NCBI RefSeq assembly: GCF_039541795.1
Contig: NZ_BAABGX010000001.1
Location: 62,001 to 126,000, forward strand
Direction of reading: 5' to 3'
Length of the DNA: 64,000 nt
Source of the DNA: Nibribacter koreensis
Lineage (GTDB): Bacteria; Bacteroidota; Bacteroidia; Cytophagales; Hymenobacteraceae
Both the position numbers and the translations under genes were made by a program. A model generated the notes under the pieces. That model made no database searches and had not been told where the DNA came from. It worked only from the letters and a program-made list of their open reading frames with translations. This document shows, one piece after another, positions 42,556 to 52,500 of this stretch (positions are counted from its first letter, which is position 1; the number at the start of each line of letters is the position of its first letter).

Positions 42556-42593
42556 CGTTTTTAGCCTCTTTTCCAGAAAACAAGCTAAAAACG
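42556..42593. repeat. 38-bp palindromic repeat, copy 13 of 23
   Basis: Left CGTTTTTAGCCTCTTTTC, centre CA, right GAAAACAAGCTAAAAACG: the AGCC change on the left is paired by GCT on the right. It lies just past the subtilase stop. Confidence 0.9.
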
Positions 42594-42602
42594 GAATCTT
42601 GA

Positions 42603-44273
42603 CTAATTCTTCACACCCTTCTCCGCCACTTTTTTCTCAGCCAGTAGCATGGCCTGATAGGCGTTTACAATGCCGCCGGTTTTAGAAAGCGCCGTAAAGG
42701 CCACCTTGCGCTTGTTGGCCGAGGCCAGATTAGGCTGATACACTTTCTGCTTAGGGTGTTGTACGGTAGAGGCCAATAAGACCTCCTTTAACTCTACGGC
42801 CGTCAGTTCTGGGTAATAAGCCCAGACCAAGGCGGCCACGCCAGAAACCACGGGGCTGGCGAAGCTGGTGCCATCCATCTTGTGGTATTGGTTGCCGGGA
42901 GCCAAAGAGATGATGTCTACACCGGGGGCAAACAGGTCTACAGTGAGCTTGCCGTAGTTGGAGAATTCGCCGCAGAGGTTCTCATCCAGGAGGCGGGCGT
43001 TGGCGCCAACCTCCAGCCAATTGCTGGCCAGGGTGCCGTCGGTTCTTTTCTTGGTGGGATAGTTGGCGGCCTCGTCAATGTTGGAGGCGTCGTTGCCGGC
43101 GGCGTGGACTATGAGTACGTTTTTGGACTCGGCGTAGGCCGTGGCTTCGTCTACCAGGCTCCGCTGGGCAGAAAAGCTCTTCCCAAAACTCATGTTGATG
43201 ATATGCGCACCGTTGTCTACGGCGTAGCGTATGGCCAAGGCAATGTCTTTATCGCGCTCATCACCCTGGGGGACGGCACGCAGGGCCATGATCTCTACGT
43301 CCTGGGCAATGCCGTCAATGCCTATCTGGTTGTTGCGCACGCCGGCAATGACACCCGCCACGGGTGTGCCGTGGTCGGGGCGGGGACCGGTCACGTTGCT
43401 GTTGCCGTATTGGCGGTCCTGGATGTCCTCGGGGTTGTCACCAATGATGGTGCTACGCGGGTCATAGGTCAGGTTCAGGTGCTGGTTCAGAAACAGGTCG
43501 CTGGTTTCAAGCATGCGCTGAAAGGAGTAGGGCGTGTACCCTAGGTCATACCTGCCCACCAGCCAGGCGCGGGCCCGCAGCACGTCTTCACTGGCGGTGG
43601 TGATGCCTTTCAGTTCTGCCAGCGTAAAGTCCTTCTTACCCAGATGCTGGGCAATGATGCCTTCTACTTTGGCCAACACCTGACTGAAATTGGCCAAGGA
43701 CTGCTGGTTTTTCTGCTGTTTGGCCAGTTCCTCGTCATAGGCTTTTTTAGCCGCCGCGTATTGTTTGTACTCTTGTTGCTTGGCTACCGGCACCTTTTGC
43801 AGGGAGGGGTAGTGCCCATAAGTAAGCTGTAGCTTCCTCAAAATCCTGACAAACTCATAGGTCTCAAACTTGATGTCTTCACCCTTGGCGTTGCCCAGAA
43901 AGCCCCAGCCGTGCACATCGTCCACATAGCCATTGTTGTCATCATCCAGGCCGTTGCCGGCAATCTCTTTGGCGTTGGTCCAGATGCGGCCTTGCAAGTC
44001 CTCGTGCAGAATGTCTATGCCGCTGTCAATGACGGCCACCACCATTTTGCGTTTGGGCGTGCGGGTGGGCAACAGCTCCTGGTAGACTCGGTTCACGCTC
44101 ACGCCCTGCACCTGCTCCACCTCGGGGCTTAGGTTGTACCAGTTCACCAAGGCCTTGTCAAAGCTGGCAATGGACGTGCTAGGGCCGTTTTGGGCTAGGG
44201 TAGAAACAGGAAGTGCCAGGGAGACTCCCAAGGCTACCAGCAGACTGGCAGAAAGCGTAGAGGTTTTTTTCAT
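42603..44273 (-). CDS. Subtilisin-family (S8) serine peptidase with long helical insert
   Basis: This 556-residue exported protease has a signal peptide and the complete triad: Asp83 (VVAVIDSGIDILHED), His301 (RPDHGTPVAGVIAG) and Ser470 (MDGTSFASPVVSGVAAL), with oxyanion Asn in HAAGNDASN. Between Asp83 and His301 lies an unusually long charged insert, about residues 130-265 (KKAYDEELAKQQKNQQ and around), predicted helical by composition; classical subtilisins have only about 30 residues there. Ca-binding-like DDDNNGYVDDVHGWGF follows Asp83, as in Bacteroidota subtilases. No type IX sorting tail is seen. Confidence 0.92.
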   Translation of the reverse strand: MKKTSTLSASLLVALGVSLALPVSTLAQNGPSTSIASFDKALVNWYNLSPEVEQVQGVSVNRVYQELLPTRTPKRKMVVAVIDSGIDILHEDLQGRIWTNAKEIAGNGLDDDNNGYVDDVHGWGFLGNAKGEDIKFETYEFVRILRKLQLTYGHYPSLQKVPVAKQQEYKQYAAAKKAYDEELAKQQKNQQSLANFSQVLAKVEGIIAQHLGKKDFTLAELKGITTASEDVLRARAWLVGRYDLGYTPYSFQRMLETSDLFLNQHLNLTYDPRSTIIGDNPEDIQDRQYGNSNVTGPRPDHGTPVAGVIAGVRNNQIGIDGIAQDVEIMALRAVPQGDERDKDIALAIRYAVDNGAHIINMSFGKSFSAQRSLVDEATAYAESKNVLIVHAAGNDASNIDEAANYPTKKRTDGTLASNWLEVGANARLLDENLCGEFSNYGKLTVDLFAPGVDIISLAPGNQYHKMDGTSFASPVVSGVAALVWAYYPELTAVELKEVLLASTVQHPKQKVYQPNLASANKRKVAFTALSKTGGIVNAYQAMLLAEKKVAEKGVKN

Positions 44274-44481
44274 ACAAAGGCCTAAAGCAGTACCAAAGAG
44301 AAAGGAAGATAAAATAACACAAGGCAGGAGAGCCTTCCAAAAGCGCGGTAATATGTTAAGTAGTTCTTGACGAAGTTACAGTTTTCTATAAATAAATCTA
44401 ACTATTCTCTCAGTTTTTGCCAGCAAAAGGGATGGTCTAAGTTTAAAAGAATAGTTGATGGGTGTGCGTGACGGCAATCGT

Positions 44482-44519
44482 CGTTTTTGGCTTATTTTCT
44501 GTAAAACAGGCTAAAAACG
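44482..44519. repeat. 38-bp palindromic repeat, copy 14 of 23
   Basis: Left arm GGCTTATTTTCT, right arm AAAACAGGCTAAAAACG. It sits in the 353-bp gap between divergent subtilase and aspA genes, and one frame through it runs into aspA as a false N-terminus. I see nothing else in the gap. Confidence 0.85.
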
Positions 44520-44626
44520 GTAGTCAAGCCGCTGGCGTAAGGGCAAACATAACCCATCCATCAGAAAAAGGGTATGTTAGCACAGTGACTCTTCTAGGCG
44601 CACTACAAAACCAAACGGCAGTCCCC

Positions 44627-46039
44627 ATGGAAACAACAGGCAGAATTGAACATGACTTTCTAGGCGAAAAAGAGATTCCAGCGCACGCGTACTACGGGGT
44701 GCAGACCCTTCGGGCGCTGGAGAACTTTAACATCACGGGCATCACCAACGCGCAGGAGCCGTTTTTTATCAAGGCTTTTGCTTACGTGAAAAAGGCCGCC
44801 GCCCTGGCCAACAGCGACTGCGGCGTGCTGGAGCCCGCCGTCTGCGAAGCCATTGTCTATGCCTGCGACCAGCTTATAGCCGGCAAGTACCAGGACCAGT
44901 TTCTCACAGATTTGATTCAAGGCGGGGCGGGCACGTCGTTTAACATGAACGTGAACGAGGTCATCGCCAACATTGGCCTGGAGTACATGGGCCACCAGAA
45001 AGGCCAGTACGAGTATCTGCACCCCAACAACCACGTCAACTTCTCGCAGTCCACCAATGACACTTATCCCACGGCGGTCATGCTGTGTTTGTACTTTAAA
45101 CTGAACCTGTACATAGAGGCCCTCTCAGATCTGCGCAAGTCCTTTAAGCGCAAAGCCGCTGAGTTTGAGCAGGTCTTGAAGATGGGACGCACGCAGTTGC
45201 AGGACGCCGTGCCCATGTCTCTGGGGCAGGAGTTCAACTCTTTTGCCACCACGCTAAACGATGACTTGAAGCGCCTGCGCGAAGCCCAGCGCAAGCTCAC
45301 CGAATGCAACATGGGCGGCACCGCCATTGGCACCAGCATCAACGCCCCCGAAGAATACCCGGCCCTGTGCGTCAAGTATCTGGCGGAACTGACGGGCCTG
45401 CCCATGGTCCTGGCCGAAGACTTGGTGGAGGCTTCCTCAGACATGGGAACCTACGTGCACATCTCCAGCATGCTCAAGCGCAACGCCATCAAAATCTCTA
45501 AGATCTGCAATGACTTACGCTTGCTCTCCTCGGGGCCGCGCGCTGGGTTAGCGGAGATCACTTTGCCGGCCATGCAACCAGGTTCTTCCATCATGCCAGG
45601 CAAGGTGAACCCCGTCATTCCAGAAGTGGTGAACCAGACGGCCTTCTACGTGATTGGCGCAGACCTGACTGTGACCATGGCCGCCGAAGCCGGGCAGTTG
45701 CAGCTCAACGTCATGGAGCCTGTCATTGCCTTCAGTATTTTCACGTCCATCAACTACATGACCAATGCTTTGAACACCCTGCGCCTGCGGTGCGTGGACG
45801 GCATTAAGGCCAACGTTGAGAACTGCCAGGCCATGGTCATGCGCAGCGTGGGCATTGTAACTTCCTTGAACCCCATTCTGGGCTATGAAACCTCGGCGTC
45901 TATTGCCAAAGAAGCGCTGGCCACCGGCAAGTCCATCCATGACATTGTAGTGGTGGAGCGTAAATTGATCACGCAGGAGAAATGGAATGAAATTTATTCT
46001 TTCCAGAATATGATACACCCCGTGTTCATTAATGCGTAA
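44627..46039 (+). CDS. aspA: Aspartate ammonia-lyase
   Basis: I use the ATG at 44627 (METTGRIEHDFLGEKEIPAH), giving 470 residues, near the usual 478; the open frame extends back to 44462 through a palindrome. Aspartase/fumarase blocks: YYGVQTLRALENF, GGAGTSFNMNVNEV, STNDTYPTAVML, MGRTQLQDAVPMSLGQEF and the superfamily signature GSSIMPGKVNPVIPE. NMNVNEVIANIGLEYMGHQK and ICNDLRLLSSGPRAGLAEI resemble AspA more than FumC. It deaminates aspartate to fumarate and ammonia in the cytoplasm. Confidence 0.93.
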   Translation: METTGRIEHDFLGEKEIPAHAYYGVQTLRALENFNITGITNAQEPFFIKAFAYVKKAAALANSDCGVLEPAVCEAIVYACDQLIAGKYQDQFLTDLIQGGAGTSFNMNVNEVIANIGLEYMGHQKGQYEYLHPNNHVNFSQSTNDTYPTAVMLCLYFKLNLYIEALSDLRKSFKRKAAEFEQVLKMGRTQLQDAVPMSLGQEFNSFATTLNDDLKRLREAQRKLTECNMGGTAIGTSINAPEEYPALCVKYLAELTGLPMVLAEDLVEASSDMGTYVHISSMLKRNAIKISKICNDLRLLSSGPRAGLAEITLPAMQPGSSIMPGKVNPVIPEVVNQTAFYVIGADLTVTMAAEAGQLQLNVMEPVIAFSIFTSINYMTNALNTLRLRCVDGIKANVENCQAMVMRSVGIVTSLNPILGYETSASIAKEALATGKSIHDIVVVERKLITQEKWNEIYSFQNMIHPVFINA

Positions 46040-46133
46040 AAGCATTTTATGTCTGTGTTTTGTGTTTTCCCGATGGGAACGATTGAATACAGGCTTTAAA
46101 GATGAATGACGTTGTACTTTAAGAGAGAGGTGT

Positions 46134-46940
46134 ATGTTTAAGATCCCCCTGCTGTACCTCACGGAATGGGTAGAATCCGTTTTCCAGCTACCGTACATGC
46201 GCGACCTGAAGAAGAAGTACCCGCGCTTCTTCAAGTTTCTGCATGCCCGGTTCAAGACAGACCATTTTTACGGCCTTCCTCTGACGGTCTTTCTGCTGTT
46301 GATTGGGTTCACGCTCTTTCTTTTAAGCCAGCTGGTAGAGAACGTAGTCAACTCAGAGGCTACCAAGGCCATGGACATTCAGGTGACGGCCTTCTTTTTT
46401 GACATGCGCTCTGCAGAACTGAGTTTGTTCCTGTACGCCTTCACGCACTTGGGCAACGTGTACGGCGTCACGGCCATGACCTTGCTGGCAGGCATTTTCC
46501 TGTACGTCAAGCGCATGTACCAGCACTTGGTGGCGCTTATTATTTCAGTGCTGGGCAGTGGCATTACCATGGACGTTCTCAAAACCTATTTTAGCCGGGA
46601 ACGGCCCTTAGACGTGGCCTTCTACGTACCAGAAAACTCCTTTTCATTCCCCAGTGGGCACGCGGCCAGCGCCATGGCCTTGGTGGGCTTGCTGGCGTAT
46701 TTCTGCCTGCTAGAGGTAAAGCACCAGCGGGCCAAGATTCTGCTGTTCTTGATGGGACTGCTCTACGTGCTCTTGATTGGCATAAGCCGGATTTACCTGG
46801 GCGTGCATTTCCTGACGGACGTGGTGGCTGGCTTCCTGCTGGGCTTGCTGTGGGTGGTGATGGCGGTAGGCGTTCTGGAATACCTGGCCATTGACCGCGT
46901 TAAGCAGGCCGTGAGCAAGGAAGACGTGATGATCACCTAG
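46134..46940 (+). CDS. PAP2-family membrane phosphatase
   Basis: The 268-residue protein has about six hydrophobic helices and the three acid-phosphatase motifs: KTYFSRERP (KxxxxxxRP), FPSGHAASAM (PSGH) and GISRIYLGVHFLTDV (SRxxxxxH). The family removes phosphate from lipid phosphates such as phosphatidate, phosphatidylglycerophosphate or undecaprenyl diphosphate; which one is not visible. It starts 94 bp after aspA and ends at a strong terminator, so it could be co-transcribed with aspA. Confidence 0.92.
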   Translation: MFKIPLLYLTEWVESVFQLPYMRDLKKKYPRFFKFLHARFKTDHFYGLPLTVFLLLIGFTLFLLSQLVENVVNSEATKAMDIQVTAFFFDMRSAELSLFLYAFTHLGNVYGVTAMTLLAGIFLYVKRMYQHLVALIISVLGSGITMDVLKTYFSRERPLDVAFYVPENSFSFPSGHAASAMALVGLLAYFCLLEVKHQRAKILLFLMGLLYVLLIGISRIYLGVHFLTDVVAGFLLGLLWVVMAVGVLEYLAIDRVKQAVSKEDVMIT

Positions 46941-46954
46941 CTACAGCCATTTCC

Positions 46955-47008
46955 AATAAACCAGAAGAGCCGCCCTGTTGTACTACAAGGCGGCTCTTCT
47001 GGTTTATT
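46955..47008. terminator. Bidirectional terminator
   Basis: A perfect 20-bp stem (AATAAACCAGAAGAGCCGCC at 46955-46974 with its complement at 46989-47008) between the convergent PAP2 and hypothetical genes. Confidence 0.85.
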
Positions 47009-47011
47009 AGA

Positions 47012-47962
47012 CTACTTAATCAAACTCAAAATACCTTTCTTAATCTGCTTGGCGCTGTCGGTTAGGTTCTCATCATACTCCATGCCGGTGTGCTCATACA
47101 GGGAGTAGAACGCAAACTGGAAGGCTTTTTCGGCTTCTTCTTGCGTAGCGCCGCTCACTTCCAACTCCAGGTCATGGTAAGAGTAAAGGTACACCCCGTC
47201 TTCTACGTCTACCCGCACCTCCAGCGGTCTTTTCAGGACGATGGGTGGCTCACCGGCCACCGTGATCTTATGCAGCAGCACCATGGCGTATGCTGGGGCA
47301 AGCGCTTCTTCCTCTTGTTCTTCTTCACTAGCCGGCTCAGGGGGCGGAGCCATGGGAAGGCGCACTTTCTTGGGCCGTATCACCTTGGGCTTTTCCTTGG
47401 AAGGCGTCAGTTCCTGCACGGCGGCCTGCGGAATGCGAGTCAGGTTCAAGGCCTTTCCACTGCCTGGCGCACTCACCAGAATCTCGTGCCCATCGGCTTT
47501 CTGGATGGTCTTGAACAACGGCCCGAAGATGCGCTTGCGCTCCTCTGTGGTAAAGCGGTCACCTAGTTCCATCACTTTCTCTGAATGGCTGTAATCTGCC
47601 GTCAATATCTCCTGCACAAAAGTGGTGAAAAGTTCTTTTAACACCGGCAACGGGAAGTCCATGCTGCTGGCGCCTTTGGCTTTAGTGCCCAGGTAATCTG
47701 GGGCAATGCTGGCCTTGAACCCCTCAAAGTTTACGTCCACCATCATCAGGTCTGACGTGACCTCGGGCCTGGTGGACTGCGTGTTGATGACGCCTTTGCG
47801 CTTGTTGTTGGTGACGGTTAAATACTGGATGTACGATTCTTGCAGTAGCAACAGCATCTCTGCCAACAGGCCCACGGCCACGGCCTGGTCGGCGCGGTTC
47901 TTGGGCTTGATGTGCAGCGTGAAGGCAATGGCTCTAAGGTTCTCCAGGTACTGATTCTCCAT
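47012..47962 (-). CDS. Conserved-looking hypothetical protein (316 aa)
   Basis: No signal peptide or membrane helix is seen, so it is probably cytoplasmic. The N-terminal 110 residues look helical (AVAVGLLAEMLLLLQESYIQ), a middle linker is Pro/Lys/Glu-rich (KPKVIRPKKVRLPMAPPPEP then acidic EEEQEEEA), and the C-terminal 90 residues form a mixed alpha/beta segment (VRVDVEDGVYLYSYHDLELE). I do not recognise a family. The codon use matches its neighbours and the frame is long and free of stops, so it is a real gene. Confidence 0.8.
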   Translation of the reverse strand: MENQYLENLRAIAFTLHIKPKNRADQAVAVGLLAEMLLLLQESYIQYLTVTNNKRKGVINTQSTRPEVTSDLMMVDVNFEGFKASIAPDYLGTKAKGASSMDFPLPVLKELFTTFVQEILTADYSHSEKVMELGDRFTTEERKRIFGPLFKTIQKADGHEILVSAPGSGKALNLTRIPQAAVQELTPSKEKPKVIRPKKVRLPMAPPPEPASEEEQEEEALAPAYAMVLLHKITVAGEPPIVLKRPLEVRVDVEDGVYLYSYHDLELEVSGATQEEAEKAFQFAFYSLYEHTGMEYDENLTDSAKQIKKGILSLIK

Positions 47963-48095
47963 ACAAGGGTTGGGTGCTTTGTTGAGGGTAACAACAGTTT
48001 TACAAAGGTAGTTTGCTAAAAGGAAGAAGTAGATATTTTATTTTTGCTAAGTTTTTTAGTAGGAATGAGGGGAGTTTTGGGGATGAAGTTGACTG

Positions 48096-48133
48096 CGTTT
48101 TTGGCGTGTTTTCTGGGAATTAGGCGGAAAACG
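48096..48133. repeat. 38-bp palindromic repeat, copy 15 of 23
   Basis: Arms read GGCGTG left and AGGCGG right, with centre TG. First of three copies in the gene-free region 47963-49024. Confidence 0.8.
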
Positions 48134-48183
48134 CGTTTATTGCTGGTTGCTGATTGTCAATTGTTGTAATACGGTAATTGCTC

Positions 48184-48626
48184 CCGCCGTTGTTGTGTTC
48201 TCACCAACAACCCAGACTGCCTTTCTGACTAGCTTTGTGCCTCTTCTATGGCGCGGATGTCATTTCCGTGATTCTCTGCCGTGCGCTTCCGTTGGCTATT
48301 CCTGAGAAGGTTCTTTCTCCCGGTGCCCTTATGCTGCCTTGTTTCATCTGCGCCGCCAAGCGCTCACGGCCGCGGGGCCCCGTCTTCCCGCCTCGCGCTG
48401 TACCAGCTTGCCTCTTTTGCATGGCTACTTCCTTGCTTATTTAACTAACATTGCTTTATCGTGACCGCTATCCTGTCAGAGGCGGCAACCTGCTTAGGCG
48501 ACTCGCCGGAAAGACTGGATCAGGTGCACGTAGTAGAAGCCTTTGCCAAACGAGGATTCTCCCCTTGAGGATTGGCCAAACGAGAGTTTGAGCCAGCGAG
48601 CGGAGCTCTGTAGAGGGGTGTTTACA
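48184..48626 (-). repeat. Composite repeat, inverted and rearranged copy
   Basis: Modules match the minus strand of the copies at 58.6-59.3 and 62.3-62.9 kb: CCGCCGTTGTTG with TTCTCACCAAC near 48184, GCGCTCACGGCCGCGGGG near 48360, and at 48543-48626 the reverse complement of the AACACCCC / CAAACTCNCGTTTGG / CTCAAGGGG block at 62282-62347. The three-way-junction core is not preserved. No gene is convincing here; a 69-codon frame at 48235 is part of the repeat. Confidence 0.65.
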
Positions 48627-48640
48627 TCAGGAGATGAATC

Positions 48641-48660
48641 AGCAATTAACAATCAGCAAT
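48641..48660. repeat. 20-bp repeat shared exactly with 63061-63080
   Basis: AGCAATTAACAATCAGCAAT occurs identically at both places, and a diverged inverted version lies near 48141-48166. Such A/T-rich short repeats are common in intergenic DNA of this phylum. Confidence 0.7.
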
Positions 48661-48665
48661 AGAAT

Positions 48666-48703
48666 AGTTTTTAGCCTCTTTTCCTGAAAGCAGCTCAAAA
48701 ACG
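48666..48703. repeat. 38-bp palindromic repeat, copy 16 of 23
   Basis: Diverged copy: left AGTTTTTAGCCTCTTTTC, right GAAAGCAGCTCAAAAACG. It directly follows the AGCAATTAAC repeat. Confidence 0.75.
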
Positions 48704-48878
48704 CATTACCACAATCCTTCTCCCTGAAGGAGAAGGTTGGCATTGCAGATGAAGAGACAAGGGCACTGCCTTTTCTCCCGCGCATTCCCTTCTTCTGCAA
48801 CTTCAACAACCACCTTCCCCCAATTCTGACCATTCCTATCCCGTGCCTAACATCGTGCTTTTAGGAGAAGGATGTTTA

Positions 48879-48916
48879 CGTTTTTGGGCTGTTTTCTGGA
48901 AAATAGGCTAAAAACG
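48879..48916. repeat. 38-bp palindromic repeat, copy 17 of 23
   Basis: Left GGGCTG, centre TG, right GAAAATAGGCTAAAAACG. Third copy within about 820 bp, upstream of the small membrane gene at 49025. Confidence 0.85.
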
Positions 48917-49024
48917 CCCTCGAAGTGCGTAGAGGTAGGAACTTGTGAAAAAGGACGTCGTAGAAAAATAGGCGTATGCTAGAAGAAGGATTTTTTTAGC
49001 GGCTTTCATTTAAACGACAGAAAT

Positions 49025-49435
49025 ATGTGGCAACCAATCTCAAGGCAGATGCACGGCGTAGCCGAGGCAGCCTATATTCCGGCCATGGCCTCTGCGCCAG
49101 AGTCTGTAGGGTTTACCAGACAAGAAACAGCCACCACCTTATGCCGGGCCATTGGCGGCATGGCGCTGGTGTCTGCCCTGGTCACCAAGGCTGAGTGGGG
49201 AGCCGTGCCGGTAGTACCTTATAAGGCGCACCTGGCCGTGGACGTAGTGACCAGTCTGTTTACGCTGGCTGCTCCCTGGCTGTTTGGCTTCTCTCATCAT
49301 CAGAAGGCCAGAAATACGTTCATAGCGCTGGGCGTGACCGGCCTGGTGGTAGGGGCATTGTCCAGACCAGAAGAAATGGACCCCCTCAAGGAAAGAACCC
49401 TGCGCAGAAAAGCCGAGGCGCTGCCGGCATTGTAA
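49025..49435 (+). CDS. Small hypothetical membrane protein
   Basis: The 136-residue product has three to four hydrophobic segments (AIGGMALVSALVTKAEWG, AHLAVDVVTSLFTLAAPWLFGF, FIALGVTGLVVGAL) and polar ends. The pattern VDVVTSLFTLAAPWLFGFS resembles the SPW-repeat type of small membrane proteins, but this is a weak match by eye. Start ATG at 49025 (MWQPISRQMHG); a later Met at residue 9 is possible. No partner genes are apparent. Confidence 0.72.
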   Translation: MWQPISRQMHGVAEAAYIPAMASAPESVGFTRQETATTLCRAIGGMALVSALVTKAEWGAVPVVPYKAHLAVDVVTSLFTLAAPWLFGFSHHQKARNTFIALGVTGLVVGALSRPEEMDPLKERTLRRKAEALPAL

Positions 49436-49499
49436 GGGCATAACCCTACCGTGGCATTTTGCCGCTTCAAGTGAAGATTCGTGGGCAAGAACCTTTAAC

Positions 49500-49561
49500 A
49501 ACAGTTCGGCTCGTTTTTGGCCTGTTTTCTGTAAAACAGGCCAAAAACGAGCCGAACTGTT
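49500..49561. repeat. 38-bp palindromic repeat, copy 18 of 23, with arms extended to 62 bp
   Basis: The core (49512-49549) is near-perfect with centre TGT. Unlike most copies, pairing continues 12 bp further on each side (ACAGTTCGGCT / AGCCGAACTGT plus an A/T pair). It lies between convergent genes and could act as a bidirectional terminator. Confidence 0.9.
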
Positions 49562-49578
49562 AATAGATAAAAGCTTCC

Positions 49579-52500
49579 TTACTTAGGAAAGTATACCTTA
49601 AAGGTGGTGCCTTTGCCTACTTTGGTAGAGACTTCAATCTTACCGCCGGCGTTGTGGACTATTTTTTTGACCATGTACAAGCCAATGCCAGAACCTTCTA
49701 CGTGGTCATGAAAACGGGTGAACAGAGAGAACAGTTGGTCTTCCTGCGCCGGATTCATGCCCAGGCCGTTGTCCTCTACTTTTAAGACGCTGTAGCCGCC
49801 TTCGGTAAAGCACGTGAGATGGATGTAAGGCTCCTGGTCTAGGGAGCGGTACTTGATGCTGTTAGAGATAAGGTTATAGATGATGCTCCTCAGATTCTTC
49901 TCAGAAAAAGAAATAACAGGGCATTTAGATACGTCTACTTTCAGTTGCACGCCAGACTCCTTGAACATCTGGTCCAGGTCCATGACCACGTTCTCTATCA
50001 AGTCGCCTATCTGTATTTTTTCAATGACGCCGTGCTGTTCGTTTTGGAGTTTGGTGACTTCGGTGAGGTTGTCAATGGTCTTCTTGAACCGCTCTACCGC
50101 GCCCTCCATCATGCTAATGATCTGTTGCAGCTCTAACTGGGCAAACTCGTCTTCGGGCAGTTCTACCCTTAGCTCACGCAAGAGGGCCTCTATGTTCAGG
50201 ATAGGGGCTTTTAAGTCATGCGAGGCCGTGTAGACAAAGTTGTCCAGGTCTTCAATGACCAGCAAGAGGTGTTTGTTGGTTTCTTTGAGCTTCTCTTGCG
50301 TCTCTTTTAGGTCTGTGAGGTCAATGAACGAGCCCAGCACGCGATGGGGCATGCCATACTCATTATGCAGAATGTAGGCCCGGTTGTAAATGTAGGCGTA
50401 GGAACCATCGGCGCGGGCCAGCTTGAACTCGGCTATCCATTGGTCCTTGCCCGAGTTGATGGCCTCATTGACGCCGTTCAGGACGCGTTGCCGGTCTTCG
50501 GGGTGAATCTTGCTGATCCAGGAATCAATGCCGTTTTCCATCTCCAGGTGGCTGTAGCCCAGAATAGATTCCAGGGTGTCGCTCCACCAGAGCTCATTGG
50601 TGACCACGTTCCAGTCCCAGATAAGGTCATTGGTGGCTTTTGAGACCAGCTTAAACCGCTCCTGGCTGTCAGTGACTTCCTTGGTTCTCTCCACCACCCG
50701 TATCTCCAGCTGGTTGTTCAGTCTAATAAGTTCTTCTTCGGCCTTCTTGAGGTCTTCATAGGCCATCAGAATCTTCTCTTCGCTGATTTTCTTGTCTGTG
50801 ATATCTGCCAGCGTGACCGTGAAGCCGTCTCCCATTTTAACGGCCACAATCTCAAACCAGGCGCGGGTGCCGTTAAAGTCTAGGTACTGCTCCAGGTGCA
50901 ACGGCTGGCCAGAATCCACCACCCGGACAAATTTCTTGAACAAGCCGTTTTTCTTGAGAAAGGACATGTCTTCCATGACGCTTTTGCCAATCAGGTGCGC
51001 CTGCGGCACGCCTATCAGTTTCTCGGCTTGCTTGTTGAGCAGGCTCCACTCAAAGTCTGTGATTTGTTTCTCTGCGTTGCGCACAGACCTAAAGGCCATG
51101 ATGTTGTTGAGCGAACTGTTGAGCACGCCCTGCACCACGTTGCTGAGGGTTTTGAGGGTGGTTACTTCCACAAAGCTTAGCACAACGCCGTCCTTGTTGC
51201 CGTCATGCTTGAGGTAGGGGATAATGCGCAACAGAAAGTACTTGCCGTCCTTGGTTTCTACCTCTTGCTCTACTTCAACAGAGGTGTTGTTCACTTTCTG
51301 GATGTCTTCTAGCAGGTTAGGGTAGCGCAGGTTATGGGACAGGTGATGGATGGGCCTGCCCAGGTCAATGTCTATGATGTTGATGATGTTCTTGACAGAC
51401 GGCGTAAACTTCCTGATGATGAGGTGATGGTCTAGAAAGAGCTGGCCAATGTTGGAACTCCTTATGTAGTTGTCCAGGTCCTCGTTCAATTCCTGCAGTT
51501 CACGTATTTTTAACTGGTGCTCAGAGTTGACTGTGTGTAGTTCCTCGTTTAAAGACTGCATCTCTTCATTGGAGCTTTGCAGTTCCTCATTAGAAGACAT
51601 GAGCTCCTCATTGGTTGACTGCAGTTCCTCATTGGCGGTACTCAGGTCTTGCACCGTCAGATGCAGGCTTTCGCGGGCTTCCTTGAGCTCTATTTCCAAA
51701 GCGGTAAGCTGCGTGAAGTAGTCAGAATCCTCTTCTGTGATGAGGGAGGGCTTCAGGTTCTTGAGCGAAGGGCTGGCTTTGCCTACTTCCTGCAACAAGA
51801 CCAGAATGACCTTGGGCATGTCACGGTCCACAGAGATGGGCTTCACGGACAGGTTCACCAACTGCTGTTTCTTGCCCAGCATCATCATGACCTGCCGTGC
51901 CACCGACTTTTGGTTCTTTAGCACCTTTCTAATGTCCACGCTCAGGGTGACGGCCAGTTCTTTGGGCACCATCTTGAGCAGGTTCAATTGCAGGCGCTTG
52001 TCGGGCAGCTTTAAGAACCGGTTAATGTCCCCGATGCCGTGCAGCAGCTGGAAGTTGTCATCTACGTACAGGCCCGTGATTTTAAAATCTTCGGCCACGG
52101 CGTCCATGAACTGGTCATTGTAGCGCACCAGCTGGGAGCTCTTGAAGGACGGACTGTGCTCTACCGGAAAGGAGTGGGCCTGGGGCGTGATGCCGTAGTT
52201 GCGTTGCACCCCGTGCTTGTCCTTTATCTTCTGGAACAGCTTCCATTTGCGGTTGCGCTCCGCGAAGTAGGTTTTCATGTCACCTATGTGCTCACTGGAC
52301 CCCAGTAGCAAGTAGCCGTTCTGCTTGAGCGCGTACGGGAACACCGCCAACACCTTCTGCTGCAGATCTGGGTTGAGGTAGATAAGCATGTTGCGGCAGG
52401 TGATCAAATCCATTCTGCTGAACGGCGGGTCCTTTTGCAGGTCATGCTGGGCAAATACCACCAGTCCCCGTATGTTCTCATTGACTGTGTAGCGGTTGTT

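Noticed and set aside
42882..43544. 220-codon ORF opposite the subtilase
   Set aside because: Its Gly/Val-rich product mirrors the subtilase coding strand.
45548..46255. 235-codon ORF opposite aspA and the PAP2 gene
   Set aside because: It spans two confirmed genes on the other strand and has no domain signal.
48235..48444. 69-codon plus-strand ORF
   Set aside because: It lies wholly within the rearranged composite repeat and is not matched in frame by the other copies.
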